DNA of 64,000 bases from Acanthochromis polyacanthus. Taxonomy: Eukaryota; Chordata; Actinopteri; Pomacentridae. The stretch lies in assembly GCF_021347895.1 (NCBI RefSeq), contig NC_067136.1, positions 2,377,970 to 2,441,969 of the forward strand. The letters are read 5' to 3'. A program made the translations under genes and the position numbers. Shown here piece after piece: positions 25,388 to 37,290 of this stretch; positions within the stretch are counted from its first letter, which is position 1; each line of letters begins with the position of its first letter. The notes below the pieces were generated by a model. That model was not told the origin of the DNA. It saw only the letters and a list, made by a program, of their open reading frames with translations, and made no database searches.

Positions 25388-27265
25388 TCATTCACATCTG
25401 GGAGGATCAGAGGGATTTTTTGCAGCTCCCAGTTTCCCACAGTGAAGAAGTCCGACCAGCAGCAGCAGCAGAACCACCATCACAGCGGTTATGGCGGTCC
25501 TGGAGATGAGGTAGATGTGGCAGCCGTGGTCTGAGGAGGGACGAGTCTCGCTGTGATCTGCTGCAGACTCTATAGAAATGATCATCATGAGACACAGTGG
25601 CGCTGAAATCTGTTTCAGATCATCCATCAATGTATTTGAACATTTCATGCCAGACAGTGTTGTGGCTGTCATCTGTGGAGTAATTTAAATGGCCCTAATA
25701 GTGGAATTTCTAGGTTGTTAAAACTAAAAACCTGTGAACAACGTCTCTGGAAGCAAACAGGAGCAAACAATAGATGAAATTATTTAAGTCTAAGTAACGG
25801 TTTGACAAGTGAAAATGTGGAGAAAAAAGGAGAATAAACTTCAGATTCAGATTCTCATTTAAACTTCTTCACACTAAGATGAAGACGTTGGATCTTTGTG
25901 ACCTTCTGTAGGAAATAACTTAGAATGTGTTGGACGCAAGAAATGGATGAAAGTAAACATCTAGATGACGGCTTGTAAAGACAGCAAATAGGAAGAAAGA
26001 GAATAAACCTCAGATTCAAATGTCCTTTAAAACTTCTTCTCACTAATGTGGTAATATTAAAAATCTGCTGATAGAGCTTCTAGAAACTCTTTGCTGAGTT
26101 TAGTGAATGTTTCTCCTGAGAGTTGGAATTTAACACGACTTGAAGAAAGGAAGAAAGTTTGAAACCTTGTTGTGTGTCAGCTCTGACAGTCAGCCGACTC
26201 TCTGCTGATTCTCCACCTCCTGAGATGCTGCATTTGTAGAGTCCTTCATCAGACTTGGACACTCTGTGGATCTTCATGTTTCCTGAGGGGCTGCTGTTGA
26301 TATGGACTCCGTATTTGTAGAAATCAGCCGCTAAGCTGGAGTTCATCTTGTTTCTGCATCTCAGAGTCACAGCTTCTCCTTCCATCACTGGAAGAGCAGG
26401 ACTCTCCAGGACCACAGAGCCGTTCAATCGTCCTGTTTCATGTTTATTTCATGTTAAACGTGCACTGACTTTATGGCAAACTGTGCTGCATTGATTCAAA
26501 CGTACCTTTTACGATGACGCTGATGCTGTTGCTTCTCTGCCCTCCAGCCTCACACCAGTACTCTCCACTGTCGCTAGCATAAGCGTTCTTCAGGTAACAG
26601 GATGATTCTGTTTTGTTTCTCTGAGTTGTGCTGCCACATGTAGGTGTTTTCCCCTTCAGCTTAAATGTAATGTCATCATAAGAGTCCACCTGGCAGTAGA
26701 AAGTTATCGACTCGTACTCAAAGAACTGGAGTCTGTTTGGTTCGATACGAAGAAAAGCCGCATCTGAGACGAAGAAAAGGCAAAGTTCTGGTTACACTTC
26801 CTCAATATGTGCAACAAAGAGATAAAATAACTTACAACATCACAACTTCAGAGATGATTACACAGGTTAAACTGAACTGAAATGCTTCCTTTGAATGCTG
26901 ACTGCTACTTACCAACTCTTTGACCAAACGGCAGCAGGATCGTCACTAAAAAGACAAAAGAACCCAGAACAAAAAAGCAAAGAGTCGTTTGTAGCATCTT
27001 TACACTGTTTCATCTCCAACGGCTGCTGAATAAAGTTACCATAATGACAATTTAGCCTCAAACTCTGTGCAGAAAAACACAACCCTTCAGCTGAAAGTAT
27101 AATATCTGCATTTAAAAAGACACATTTTGCTCTAAGAAGTCATCAGAACTACAGGAAAACCTTCAAAACAACATTAGTGGTTTTAACCAACCTCTTCATG
27201 CTTGTGTTTATGCAGGAATAAAAGCAGATCTTACTCAGACTGATGCAGAGAGCTCTGACCTCCAT
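25388..27265 (-). CDS. Fc-receptor-like immune receptor A, short tail
   Basis: Five exons on the minus strand: 27235-27265, 26913-26945, 26506-26763, 26166-26432, 25388-25569. All are GT-AG and phase-consistent, giving 256 aa. Exons 1-2 encode the signal peptide (MEVRALCISL, then MTILLPFG). Exon 3 is Ig domain 1 (TFYCQ, YWCEAGG) and exon 4 is Ig domain 2 (VTLRCRNK, LYKCSISGGG) with NSS glycosylation sites. The order and motifs are those of teleost Fc-receptor-like proteins. The last exon gives a stalk, a hydrophobic segment (ITAVMVVLLLLLVGLLHC) and a tail of about 17 residues without tyrosine. No charged residue lies within the membrane segment, so signalling through an adaptor is not obvious. 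The ectodomain is nearly identical to that of gene B but membrane segment and tail differ. Ligand unknown. Confidence 0.85.
25873..25904 (-). other. Possible alternative terminal exon of gene A
   Basis: A 32-bp segment follows a good acceptor (TTTCCTACAG) in the phase left by Ig exon 4. It would encode EGHKDPTSSS and then TAG. It corresponds to the start of gene B's membrane exon (EDHTDPTSTSSS) but the hydrophobic part is gone. It is either a relic of that exon or an exon producing a soluble receptor. Confidence 0.4.
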
Positions 27266-27478
27266 GTCGTCTGGTCGCTGACTGTGAGAACATCAGACTG
27301 AGGGGAGTTTCCTCCTGCGTGGCTGATTTCTGCTGTTCAAGCAACTTGAATTCAGTTAGAAATGGTCTCAGAAGCAGAGCTGCTAGAAATAAGCTCAGTG
27401 GGTAGAACAAAGCAGACTGATGCTGTGGTTGGATGAAGCGTAGAAGCTGCTAAAGTCTTTTTTATTTAAAGACACCTC

Positions 27479-28105
27479 AGTAAAGAAAGTTTGGGTAGTT
27501 CTTCAACTCACGAAGCTCATGAAGGATGCCAAAAATATACCAGAATACTGACATGTGGTTTGGGTTCTCACCGGGTTGTTGGTCTGCAGGATGTAAACGA
27601 GCTGCTATTGCTGACATAAAGAGTAAAACTGTGGTACAAGAATAAAAACACACATCAGTAGAGAACCAAGAAGAAAAGTTACCTGGTATTTCAAAGTATA
27701 TGCAGAAAATGAGGCAAATTAGGGAACCCATTTATTCAGTCACTATATGCTAAAATTAAGTGATTCCATGAAGAGGAAGTGCACTTTTCTGCTGATCAAA
27801 AAGTGATCTGTTCAGTGTTTTTAATTTGCTCTGCTGCTTTTTGACAGAAAAGTACAGGAGTGTGTTGTTACTTCACCTCTGTCCCAGTAACTTTTAGCAA
27901 AGTGGTGCAGCCCCCCGACCACCAACAGAAGCACCAATAAAACAGTGATGACGATCCACGGTGTGGCACTGGAGGAGGTAGAAGTTGGATCTGTGTGATC
28001 TTCTGTAAGAAGTAACACAACTTAAAATGTGTTGGAGGCAAGAAATGGATGAAAGTACGTTCTAGAAGTCTAGACGATGGCTTGTAAGCATCATAAACAG
28101 GAAGA
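27479..28105 (-). pseudogene. Fc-receptor-like gene C, 3' fragment
   Basis: Minus-strand copy of the membrane exon (27877-28002) and the next short exon (27572-27628), with intact splice sites and nearly the same sequence as exons 5 and 6 of gene B. The membrane segment (PWIVITVLLVLLLVVGG) is preserved. No signal-peptide or Ig exons precede it: homology stops near 28,105 and gene B begins on the opposite strand shortly after. No ITIM exons follow, because gene A's promoter region starts near 27,461. It is a stranded remnant of an inverted duplication; alternatively these exons could be used by read-through transcripts. Confidence 0.8.
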
Positions 28106-28499
28106 CAATGCTCACTGCATGAAACAGTATATACTGTTGGTAAAGCATTCCAGGTGTAGTAGTATTTTGTGTAATTGTTGTAGTGTTTCAATCCCAAACA
28201 TCACACACCCTTATTTCCAGCACTGTTAGAAATCAGAAATGATCTATTTTTTTATTGAGTTCGGGTTTAATAAGCAACACACCAAACTAAGACGGTGGGC
28301 TTGAGAAGACTTTAGCAGCTTCTACGCTTCATCCAACCACAGCGTCAGTCTGCTTTGTTCTACCCACTGAGCTTATTTCTAGCAGCTCTGCTTCTGAGAC
28401 CATTTCTAACTGAATTCAAGTTGCTTGAACAGCAGAAATCAGCCACGCAGGAGGAAACTCCCCTCAGTCTGATGTTCTCACAGTCAGCGACCAGACGAC

Positions 28500-31400
28500 A
28501 TGGAGGTCAGAGCTCTCTGCATCAGTCTGAGTAAGATCTGCTTTTATTCCTGCATAAACACAAGCATGAAGAGGTTGGTTAAAGCCACTAATGTTGTTTT
28601 GAAGGTTTTCCTGTAGTTCTGATGACTTCTTAGAGCAAAATGTGTCTTTTTAAATGCAGATATTATACTTTCAGCTGAAGGGTTGTGTTTTCCTGCACAG
28701 AGTTTGAGGCTAAATTGTCGTTATGGTAACTTTATTCAGCAGCCGTTGGAGATGAAACAGTGTAAAGATGCTACAAACGGCTCTTGTGACGTTAGATCTT
28801 GTTTTTTTCTTGTCTTTTCAGTGATGATCTTGCTGCTGTTTGGTCATAAAGTTGGTAAGTAGCAGTCAGCTTTCAAAAGACAGGGTTTTATGTCAGTTGA
28901 ATCTGTTTAATCATCTCTGAAGTTGTGATGTTGTAAGTTGTTTGGTCTCTTTGTTGCACATATTGAGGAAGTGTAACCAGAACTTTGCCTTTTCTTCTTC
29001 TCAGATGCGACTTTTCTTCGTATTGAACCAAACAGACTGCAGTTCTTTGAGTACGAGTCGATAACTTTCTACTGCCAGGTGGACTCTTATGATGACATTA
29101 CATTTAAGCTGAAGGGGAAAACACCTACATGTGGCAGCACAGCTACAAGAACACGAAGAGAATCCTGTTACCTGAAGAACGCTTATGCTAGCGACAGTGG
29201 AGAGTACTGGTGTGAGGCTGGAGGGCAGAGAAGCAACAGCATCAACATCATCGTAAAAGGTACGTTTGAATCAATGCAGCACAGTTTGCCATAAAGTCAG
29301 TGCACGTTTAACATGAAATAAACATGAAACAGGACGATTGAACGGCTCTGTGGTCCTGGAGAGTCCTGCTCTTCCAGTGATGGAAGGAGAAGCTGTGACT
29401 CTGAGATGCAGAAACAAGATGAACTCCAGCTTGGCGGCTGATTTCTACAAATACGGAGTCCACATCAACAGCAGCCCCTCAGGGAACATGAAGATCCACA
29501 GAGTGTCCAAGTCTGATGAAGGACTCTACAAATGCAGCATCTCAGGAGGTGGAGAATCAGCAGAGAGTCGGCTGACTGTCAGAGCTGACACACAACAAGG
29601 TTTCAACTAAGATTTATACGTACACATGATCAATATGACTGCCAGACAAGCAGTTCATATGAAAAGCTGAATTTTAGGTTTAGTCTCTTTCTTCCTGTTT
29701 ATGATGCTTACAAGCCATCGTCTAGACTTCTAGAACGTACTTTCATCCATTTCTTGCCTCCAACACATTTTAAGTTGTGTTACTTCTTACAGAAGATCAC
29801 ACAGATCCAACTTCTACCTCCTCCAGTGCCACACCGTGGATCGTCATCACTGTTTTATTGGTGCTTCTGTTGGTGGTCGGGGGGCTGCACCACTTTGCCA
29901 AAAGTTACTGGGACAGAGGTGAAGAAACAACACACTCCTGTACTTTTCTGTCAAAATTCAGCAGAACAAACTGACAGTGTTGAACAGATAACTTTCTAAT
30001 CAGCAGAAACGTGCACTTCCCCTTCATGAGATCACTTAATTTTAGCATATTGTGATGAGACAAATGAGTTCCCTAATTTACCTTGTATTCTGCATATACT
30101 TTGAAATACCAGCTATGTTTTCTTTATGGTTCTCTACTGATGCATATGTGTTTCTTTACTTGTACCACAGTTTTACTCTCTATGTCAACAATAGCAGCTC
30201 GTTTACGTCCTGCAGACCAACAACCAGGTGAGAACCCAAACCACATGTCAGTATTCTGGTATATTTTTGGCATCCTTCATGAGCTTCGCGAGTTGAAGAA
30301 CTACCCAAACTTCCTTTACTGAGGTCTATCTAGAGAAAGCACAAAAACAGTTTTCAGCATGGTGCAACATCTCTGCACAGATGATGTCCAGAGTAGTGTA
30401 AAGAACAGAGGTTGTGAAGGTTGTCCACCATATTTTTATATTTGTAACACCTGTTTGCACTTCCATAGAGGTGCACAATTTATGCTGCAGAGAAAAATGA
30501 GGCCACACTGAGTAAAAATGTGATGCGAACAAAGAAACGCCCCCAAACTGCTGCTAGTTCAGAGAGTTAAATTAAGACAGATTAAAGAAAAACAATATCT
30601 GTAAATCTCTAAAACTAAGAAGTTTAACATCAATACACTTTGCCTATTCTTGTTTTTTGTATTTTTCCACCAACTGCTTCCATGAAATGTAAATTATATG
30701 CTTTTTTCAGTGTCAGAGGAAGACACTGCAGCTGCTGAGTCCACAGCAGAGTATGCTACAGTGACAAGAAACAGGAAGAAGAAAGGTATTCCACTTCACG
30801 TGATGGTTTTTAGCACAGACTATGATAAGTGGGTGACTCAAAATTTTTGATCAACATGAGTTACACTGTATATTTTACTCAATGAAGTTGCTTTTTTTTA
30901 AAGTTTAATTTAGTTTAGTGCAATAACAGCTGTAGTACAAAGTTATAACTGTGTGGTTACAAGTAACTAGCATCACTCACAAACTGTTTAGGTGTTTGGT
31001 GATGATATGAGCTTCCTGGACTCCATCACCACAGAAAATAAGTGAGAAGCCCTCGTCAGACATGAAAGTACAGCGAAGGTTATGATAAGCCTTCATGCAG
31101 CTGAAATGGTTTACCTTTGGCATTTAACATGATTAAAGACAAGTTTCAAACTTGTCTGTGCTATTTCCAAGAACTATCTGAGAAAATGATGCTACATATT
31201 AAATGCTATGAAATGTATAAGAAGCACAGACAACATAAAGTTGAAAGATAAGTTTAAATCTATACTACCGATGAATGGTGGAATCATTTTTATAGTTTTT
31301 GTAATGAATGTAAATTTGGGTGTCATCTCCGTAATGGTGAATAACAAAAAATCCAATTAATTAAAATGTAAAATAACTATCAGAGTTCTGCAGAGAATCG

Positions 31401-32568
31401 ATGCCAGTGACAGCTCAGAATACAAAGGAGCACTAGATGAGAGATTCAAGACTTTGAAAAGAGAATCTTCTACATTTTAAAGGGAAGCAGTTATGTGCTA
31501 TCTTGCAGAGTGCTTCTTGAAAAGATTGACATCTCTGTCACATCTGTGTCTAAAGTGAGGAACTGGAGTCAGGTGGTGATTTAAGGTCATCTTTGAACAT
31601 GGACAACAGATGCCAGAGCAGTTCTGTTGATACGACATTATACATACTATCGGGCATGAATCTGTGCTGCTGGAGTTTGTAGCCTTCTAAACACAAGCTC
31701 AGTGGACAGCCACAGCTCAGCATATCTGGAGAATTTAGAACCTCTTGAATTGTGTGTAATGTGAGAAAAATCCAACAGAGACTACTTCAATTAAAACTCT
31801 TCATGTGATGAATTATAAAGGTGCGGATGATGCAGAATGAGCTCATGCAGCTTCTCACGGCGTTTGTTTTCCTAGTAGACATTCTGCACAATCACAGATT
31901 ATGGAATACTCACAGACCCTTATAAACACAGCGATGCGGAAAGCATGAACGAGCCTTAGCTTAGGATAAAGCTAACCTAATGAATGATAGTGTAAAAAGC
32001 AGGAAGTTGTTAGCAGCAGCTGTAGATGGACAAAGCAAGACTACCAGGCAACCAGCAGAATGTAGACCACAGAATAGAGTTCACTACTGAACATCTGTAC
32101 TTCTTTCTGGTCTCACGAAATGCGCAAGATGTATTTTTGGGGGCACTTTTTGTTGCGTTTGTGTCCATATTTTATCCTTTAGGACAGAAGGGTTCTTGTT
32201 TCCCTCTGCAAACAAATATCCCAACTCAACATTAAAACAATCCAAATGTATCTGCCACCTTATTCCATGTGTCTCGTTCTGTCAGATGAAGCAGCATCCT
32301 CTTCCAGACAGATTTACTACACTTTGGGCCAGACTGACACTCAACTACAAGGTGAGGCTTACTGTGGTTAAAGTGCTGTTTACTGCTAACTGGGATAAAC
32401 CAGCATTTGAGACACCATGAACTGGTAATAAATAAAGTGACCACACTCTGATTTCTGTTTATTCTCAAAGCAGAACTGGGAACATCCGGCGTTACGGTCA
32501 GATCGGCTCCCTCATCGGGTACCGTCCAGGTTTCATCAGAGGATTCCTTCTATTCTACAATACGCTGA
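28500..32568 (+). CDS. Fc-receptor-like immune receptor B with ITIM tail
   Basis: Nine exons: 28500-28530, 28822-28854, 29005-29259, 29333-29599, 29793-29918, 30171-30227, 30711-30785, 32286-32351, 32474-32568. All are GT-AG and phases join exactly to 334 aa and a stop. Signal peptide residues 1-21; Ig domain 1 about 22-106 (FYCQ..YWCEAGG); Ig domain 2 about 107-195 (LRCRNK..YKCSISG). The membrane segment (PWIVITVLLVLLLVVGG) lies near 208-229, then a cytoplasmic tail of about 100 residues. Tail tyrosines: AEYATV, QIYYTL and, three residues before the end, SFYSTI. SFYSTI fits the ITIM consensus S-x-Y-x-x-I; the other two are ITIM-like. An inhibitory receptor is inferred. Family placement rests on Ig motifs typical of teleost FCRL; CD300-like receptors are a less likely alternative. 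Confidence 0.88.
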
Positions 32569-33139
32569 GTAAGTTGAATGGAAAATGTCATCTTCTACGT
32601 CTCATTCACAAAATATGTCATAGGTCGTACCAATTATTTGTGTGAGGGCTGGAATATAAACATGACAATAGATATGATTTTGGGTTTCAATAAGAGTCTG
32701 TGTTTGTTTGCTTTTTCTGTCAACACCTGTAAAAATCATGTACGTACGTGAACGTAATTTAAATGTGGCCACCATCCACATGGAAGTAGTCTCCTTGAGC
32801 AGAGTTATTCTCTTGTAACACTCCCTGGAAGTGTGTAAACATGTCAAGCACCATCTGCAACAAGCACTGAATCTTCTAAGCTTTTCCAAAGTGGTGACAC
32901 TACAAACTTTTATTGCATTTTGGGAGAAAGAAGGAAGTTTTTTTTGACAGTCTGATGCTATCTGGGTATCCTGATCACACCGTGTATGTAGAGGGACTCT
33001 GATGTGACGTAAATGCAGCCTTAATAACCCCAGAACATGTTGTGTTTTTTGAGTTATTCTTGTGAATATCTCTTGAACGCTGTTAAAGAATTTCTTCGGA
33101 TTTGTTCGGTCAAATAACCACAGTGACCTCACAGAACAT

Positions 33140-33379
33140 GAAGAGTTCATTTGCAAAAACAGGTAACTCAGTTTTCAGAAAACTCATTTTTTTTATTGTT
33201 TACTTGACATAATAATGATAAAACTAATAATTTATTTTTTCTCTATTTTGTCATGTATTTTTCTGCTGAGTCAAATCCACTCAACTTCAGTTTGATTGAT
33301 ATTATCTCAAGTAAACAAGAAAAAAAAATTCTGAAAATTTATCAAAGCGGAGTTATCTGCTTTTGCAAATGAACTCTTC
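33140..33379. mobile_element. MITE-like unit of 240 bp
   Basis: Terminal inverted repeats GAAGAGTTCATTTGCAAAA at 33,140 and its reverse complement ending at 33,379. Weaker pairing continues inward (AGTTTTCAGAA against TTCTGAAAATT). ACAT lies just outside each end and may be the target duplication. No coding capacity. Confidence 0.65.
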
Positions 33380-35796
33380 ACATGCTTTAGTCCAAGGAAT
33401 TCATGCGCTAAAATAAATAAAGAAATAAAATGAAGTGAAGACATTTTATATCCAAAAGTTCAAATGTCATATTTGATGCCAAACTGCTTGTGTGCAACTG
33501 AAAAAACGGTAATTCTAGTTTAACGCTTCTGGTTTCACCCTGTGTGTCTTACAGGCTTCTGAGCAGACGAGGAGCTTTGTTGGCAGAAAAACCAAAGGAG
33601 GTAGCACAGATAAACTTTGTACACACGTGTTGACTTCAATAAAACTGCCCAAGAACCACAAATACAAATGCATGAAACATTTAAAGCTCACACGTGTTGC
33701 TTTGTCACATCGATAAGAACGTCTTCGTGTGAGAGTGAAGTTTTTTTTTAGCTATTGAGCAGTAAAAAACCACCTTGTTCCATCTGCTGCGTGAGAAAAG
33801 AGGTGATGCGGCTTTTAAATGCGTCAACTGCCGAGCTAAAGTTGTTGTTTCACATTTCACCTGTGGTCAGAAGTGAAATATACAACACTGAACACTGTGA
33901 AGGTGTGGTAGCTTCAGCAGCAACGTGATGGCAACAGCTGCTAAAAAGGGAGATTTTCTCTTCTGATTAAATGGAATAACTGGGTTTCTCTCTATGACAT
34001 AATGTCTTAAACTGTCTGTTTTATGATGCGAGATGATCCAAAATGATGCGAGTTGATGCCATTTAAATAAAAGCAAAAGTTTTGTTCGTAAAAACAGGCA
34101 TTCAAGGAGCTGTTTTGTAGCCAACTGCCATAAAAACAAAAACAACAACCAAAAGCAAGACTTTCAGTTTGTCTCACTGTTGCTACAAGAGAAATGTGTT
34201 TTATTTTTAATCCTTTCAAGCTAGACATGGGAAAAATAATTACAGTCAAAGAATGAAGATTCACAGAACTACTGTTGAAGTTTACTGTTCAATGTTGTCA
34301 CAGCAAAAAGTCAAGGTGATTATACACAATGTCTGTACTTTGGAAAGTCTGTGTCATTCTTTCTACCAAATTCACTTAAAAAAGTGATTCTTTATTGCAT
34401 TTGCACAAATTTGTCTGCCCCAATTTGGTTCAAAGCTAAACTAAGCTGAAGGCATGATGTTTAAATGAAAACTGTAAAATGATGCAGCTGTATTTGGTGC
34501 AAATGTCATCAGTAGACGGATTTTAACCATAAATTCAAAGCAAAATCAGAACAGGAAATAGTGCTTTATGTCTGAGTTTTGTGTCTGTTGCATTTCTTTC
34601 TTTCTGCCACAAGGAGGCAGCAGACAGCATCAAGTGAAACCGAATGCAGCTGATAACTTGCTGTGTAAATACATGAATTTTTAACTGAAAAATATTCCTG
34701 GTTAAAACGAGCTCAGCTTTTCTGTTTTTCTTGTATCTTAATGTAACAACGATGAATGTAGTTGAGAGTTCACTCTAAAAATCAAGGTTTCTGCTCAAAA
34801 AGATGAAGAAAAACTTAGCAGTTTGCACCAGTCTTTGAGAGTTTTGACAACCAGCAAACTACACGATTCATTCAAAGATATTTTTAATGATATAATGATT
34901 GGCAGCATGAACAGTCTTTGATTCCTCATAATAATGACAACATCCGAACTGGCTTTTCTCCATAGTTTAAAGTGAATTATGTGCTACGTAACTAGTCATT
35001 ATGAACACACCTTTTAATAACAATGTTTCTGCTCCACTTAGTTTTTCATATTCTAACATGTGACATTTAAATATCAAGTAATCGTAAGCAACAACAGCAC
35101 AGTTTCAAAAGTAAATACAAAAATCTCTGTGAAGCTGAGCAGGTTAGTCAAATTAACTTTGATCCTTATCCTTATCCTTATATAGTTTGCCAAACTAAAC
35201 AGCAGAATGCACACATTTTGCAGCAAAAAGCCCTGGAAATGATCAAGATGCATTGCTTCAGTGGCATTTATCAGTAAAAAGACACAATGCTCATCTTGAA
35301 ATATCCTTTTGTGTCATATTTGTTTGGCTCGCAGGTTCTCTAACACTCAGTAGAAGTACATAGAAACCCTGAAAAGCCAGTTTGAATTTAGTTTCAAATC
35401 ACAACATTTGCAGAAAGTAGCATTATCATGTCAACAAAACTGATGAAAAGACATGTTTGGAAGGTAAAAGCTGAATTTTGAACCAGAGGAGGTCAAATGT
35501 AAAATCCAAGCCCAACAAACAAACATCTCATTACCGTGATGTTGCAGTAAGACTCCAGAAAATGAATCTGAGTCAGTGCTTCATGAAGGTTTCCTCCCTA
35601 TTTGACCTTCTTGTGACTGCATGACAGTCTGATGGAACATAGTTCTGACAGGAAAAGTTTTTGTCCAGCTTTGAAACTTTCCATTTTTGAATCACATTGA
35701 GATCATTTCCAGCAGAGACATCACTAAGGCAGTCCTTTCATGTGCCGCAGAATTCCTGAAATTTGATGTTTTAAAATGCAAAAACACAATAGCTCT
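33380..35796. other. Intergenic DNA, nothing recognised
   Basis: A/T-rich, with short uninformative open frames only. No RNA gene or terminal repeats seen. The same holds for 32,569-33,139, where a 184-codon minus-strand frame has no recognisable domain. Confidence 0.4.
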
Positions 35797-36128
35797 TCTT
35801 GATCATCTGCTGTAGTGTCAGACACAGTGTGGAAAGTTGCTCGTACTGAATCCAAAATGGAGAGCACTTGAGAAATGTCCATAGATGGTGAGTCATACTC
35901 GTGCTAGGTCCAGCAGGGGCAACCAACACAGGCTGATGCCTAGGATGACAGATTCACTGCACTTCTGGCTGAAGAAAGGGCAAATTTGGCATTATCTCTT
36001 GCTGACAAGTACCCTGTGGGCGTTCTTTAAAATCTTACTTTTGGTAGATCTTCTTTCAACCCTCATTCAAGTCCTTCACACAGTTGAAATTCATTTAGGC
36101 CAAACGCAACGGGACATTTATTTAGATC

Positions 36129-36170
36129 AAAATGGGAACCGCTTCACGAATTTGCGTGTCATCCTTTTCG
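36129..36170 (-). pseudogene. U6 snRNA 3' part, interrupted by Dada-like element 1
   Basis: The minus strand reads the U6 3' half (GGATGACACGCAAATTCGTG, then AAGCGGTTCCC) and its T run. The 5' remainder of U6 is absent here and a short piece of it reappears at 52,472-52,488, beyond elements 1 and 2. Confidence 0.9.
36163..36170. other. Left target-site duplication of element 1
   Basis: CCTTTTCG within U6. It is paired with CCTTTGCG at 44,713-44,720, a 7 of 8 match, just after the right end of element 1. Confidence 0.6.
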
Positions 36171-36495
36171 CCCCTGCCGTCCGGTTCTTCGGGTCTCGGC
36201 TGTCTCACTTTGTCTCAGTTCGTCTGTCTCGCCCAGCATCGCTCCTCGACACAGATTGGCCCATCTGAGTTAGGAATTCCAAACCTTTCATGCTCTGATT
36301 GTTTGAAAGTTTCACTTAGCGAGTCCGCCAACTGGATATCGCTCTGATTGGTTGAAAGTCACAGTTATAGTGAGTCCGTCCATGCAGTACATGCGTAAAC
36401 CTTGTACACTGGAATTGCGAGACCCATTGCCGAACCTGCTAAAGCAAAGCAAAGTCCGCCAAAAAAGAAAATACTTGTTTTCATCATTTGAAAAG
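36171..36495 (+). promoter_or_regulatory. Element 1 leader with first splice donor
   Basis: The presumed promoter and 5' exon lie here; AAAAG|GTAAGC at 36,495/36,496 is a strong donor. A frame from 36,391 could encode about 35 basic residues up to the donor, so an upstream coding exon is possible. Confidence 0.4.
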
Positions 36496-37290
36496 GTAAG
36501 CTCTGATATTAGATGTACGTTTTACTTGTTAACATGTTAGTTACCGCTCCGTTATCGCTCTATGATGCTCCGTTAGCGGCGGACGAGTTGACCGTCCAGT
36601 AAAACAAACTGTAAACTGTATTATACGGGATTATGTTGCCGCCGTTTTTCATCTGAAGCATACAAAAGTGAAGTCTGAGCTTTATTTTATTATCCGTGCT
36701 ATGTGTTAACTGTTTGTTAGCTGTGTGTTAAAAGTCTGTAATTTTTTCATGCAGTTTGGTCCGTCGCTGTGTCACAGAGGTTCACTTTAATGTAAACTTA
36801 GTGGTTTATTGAATTACTGTAAAAATGAAGCGCTGAATGAAATTCTACTTTGTGGAAATGTGAGTAACTTTAATGTTGATGCAGATGAAACATTCAGCCG
36901 TCTGACGGACTGAATTCATGTCTGAATTCACTGATAGAAAGTAACTAAGTACATGAATTAACTCAAATACTGTACTTACTGTACTCAACTTTAAGGAGTG
37001 TGTACTTTAACTCGTATTTCAGAGGGAAGTGTTATACTCTGTACTGCGTTTGTGTGTCAGCTGTAGTTTGTTTCCAGCAGAGTGGAAATATAACAGCTGA
37101 TCATAATGTAATGAATGAAATGAAACCCAGTGAGTTCCACAGTAAAGACAGAAGGAGTCCAATCAGCTGAACCTCAGTCAGATACAATCAGATTTAATAT
37201 TTAATGCATCAGTAACAATCTAATAATAATATGAAGATATCTGAGTGTTTGATATCTTGTCTTCTAACAGGTTGTGTTGTTTTTGTAGAA

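Larger units (their letters stand above)
35797..36170. repeat. Left-edge partial unit of the U6 tandem repeat
   Basis: This stretch matches the left part of the 722-bp unit found at 52.5-58.2 kb, from its CTTGATCATCTGCTGTAGTG block through GTGTCATCC inside U6. It ends abruptly where transposon element 1 begins. It marks the left border of the array before insertion. Confidence 0.9.

Noticed and set aside
32602..33156. A 184-codon minus-strand open frame
   Set aside because: No recognisable domain, no splice context, overlaps a MITE end and reads like translated A/T-rich non-coding DNA.
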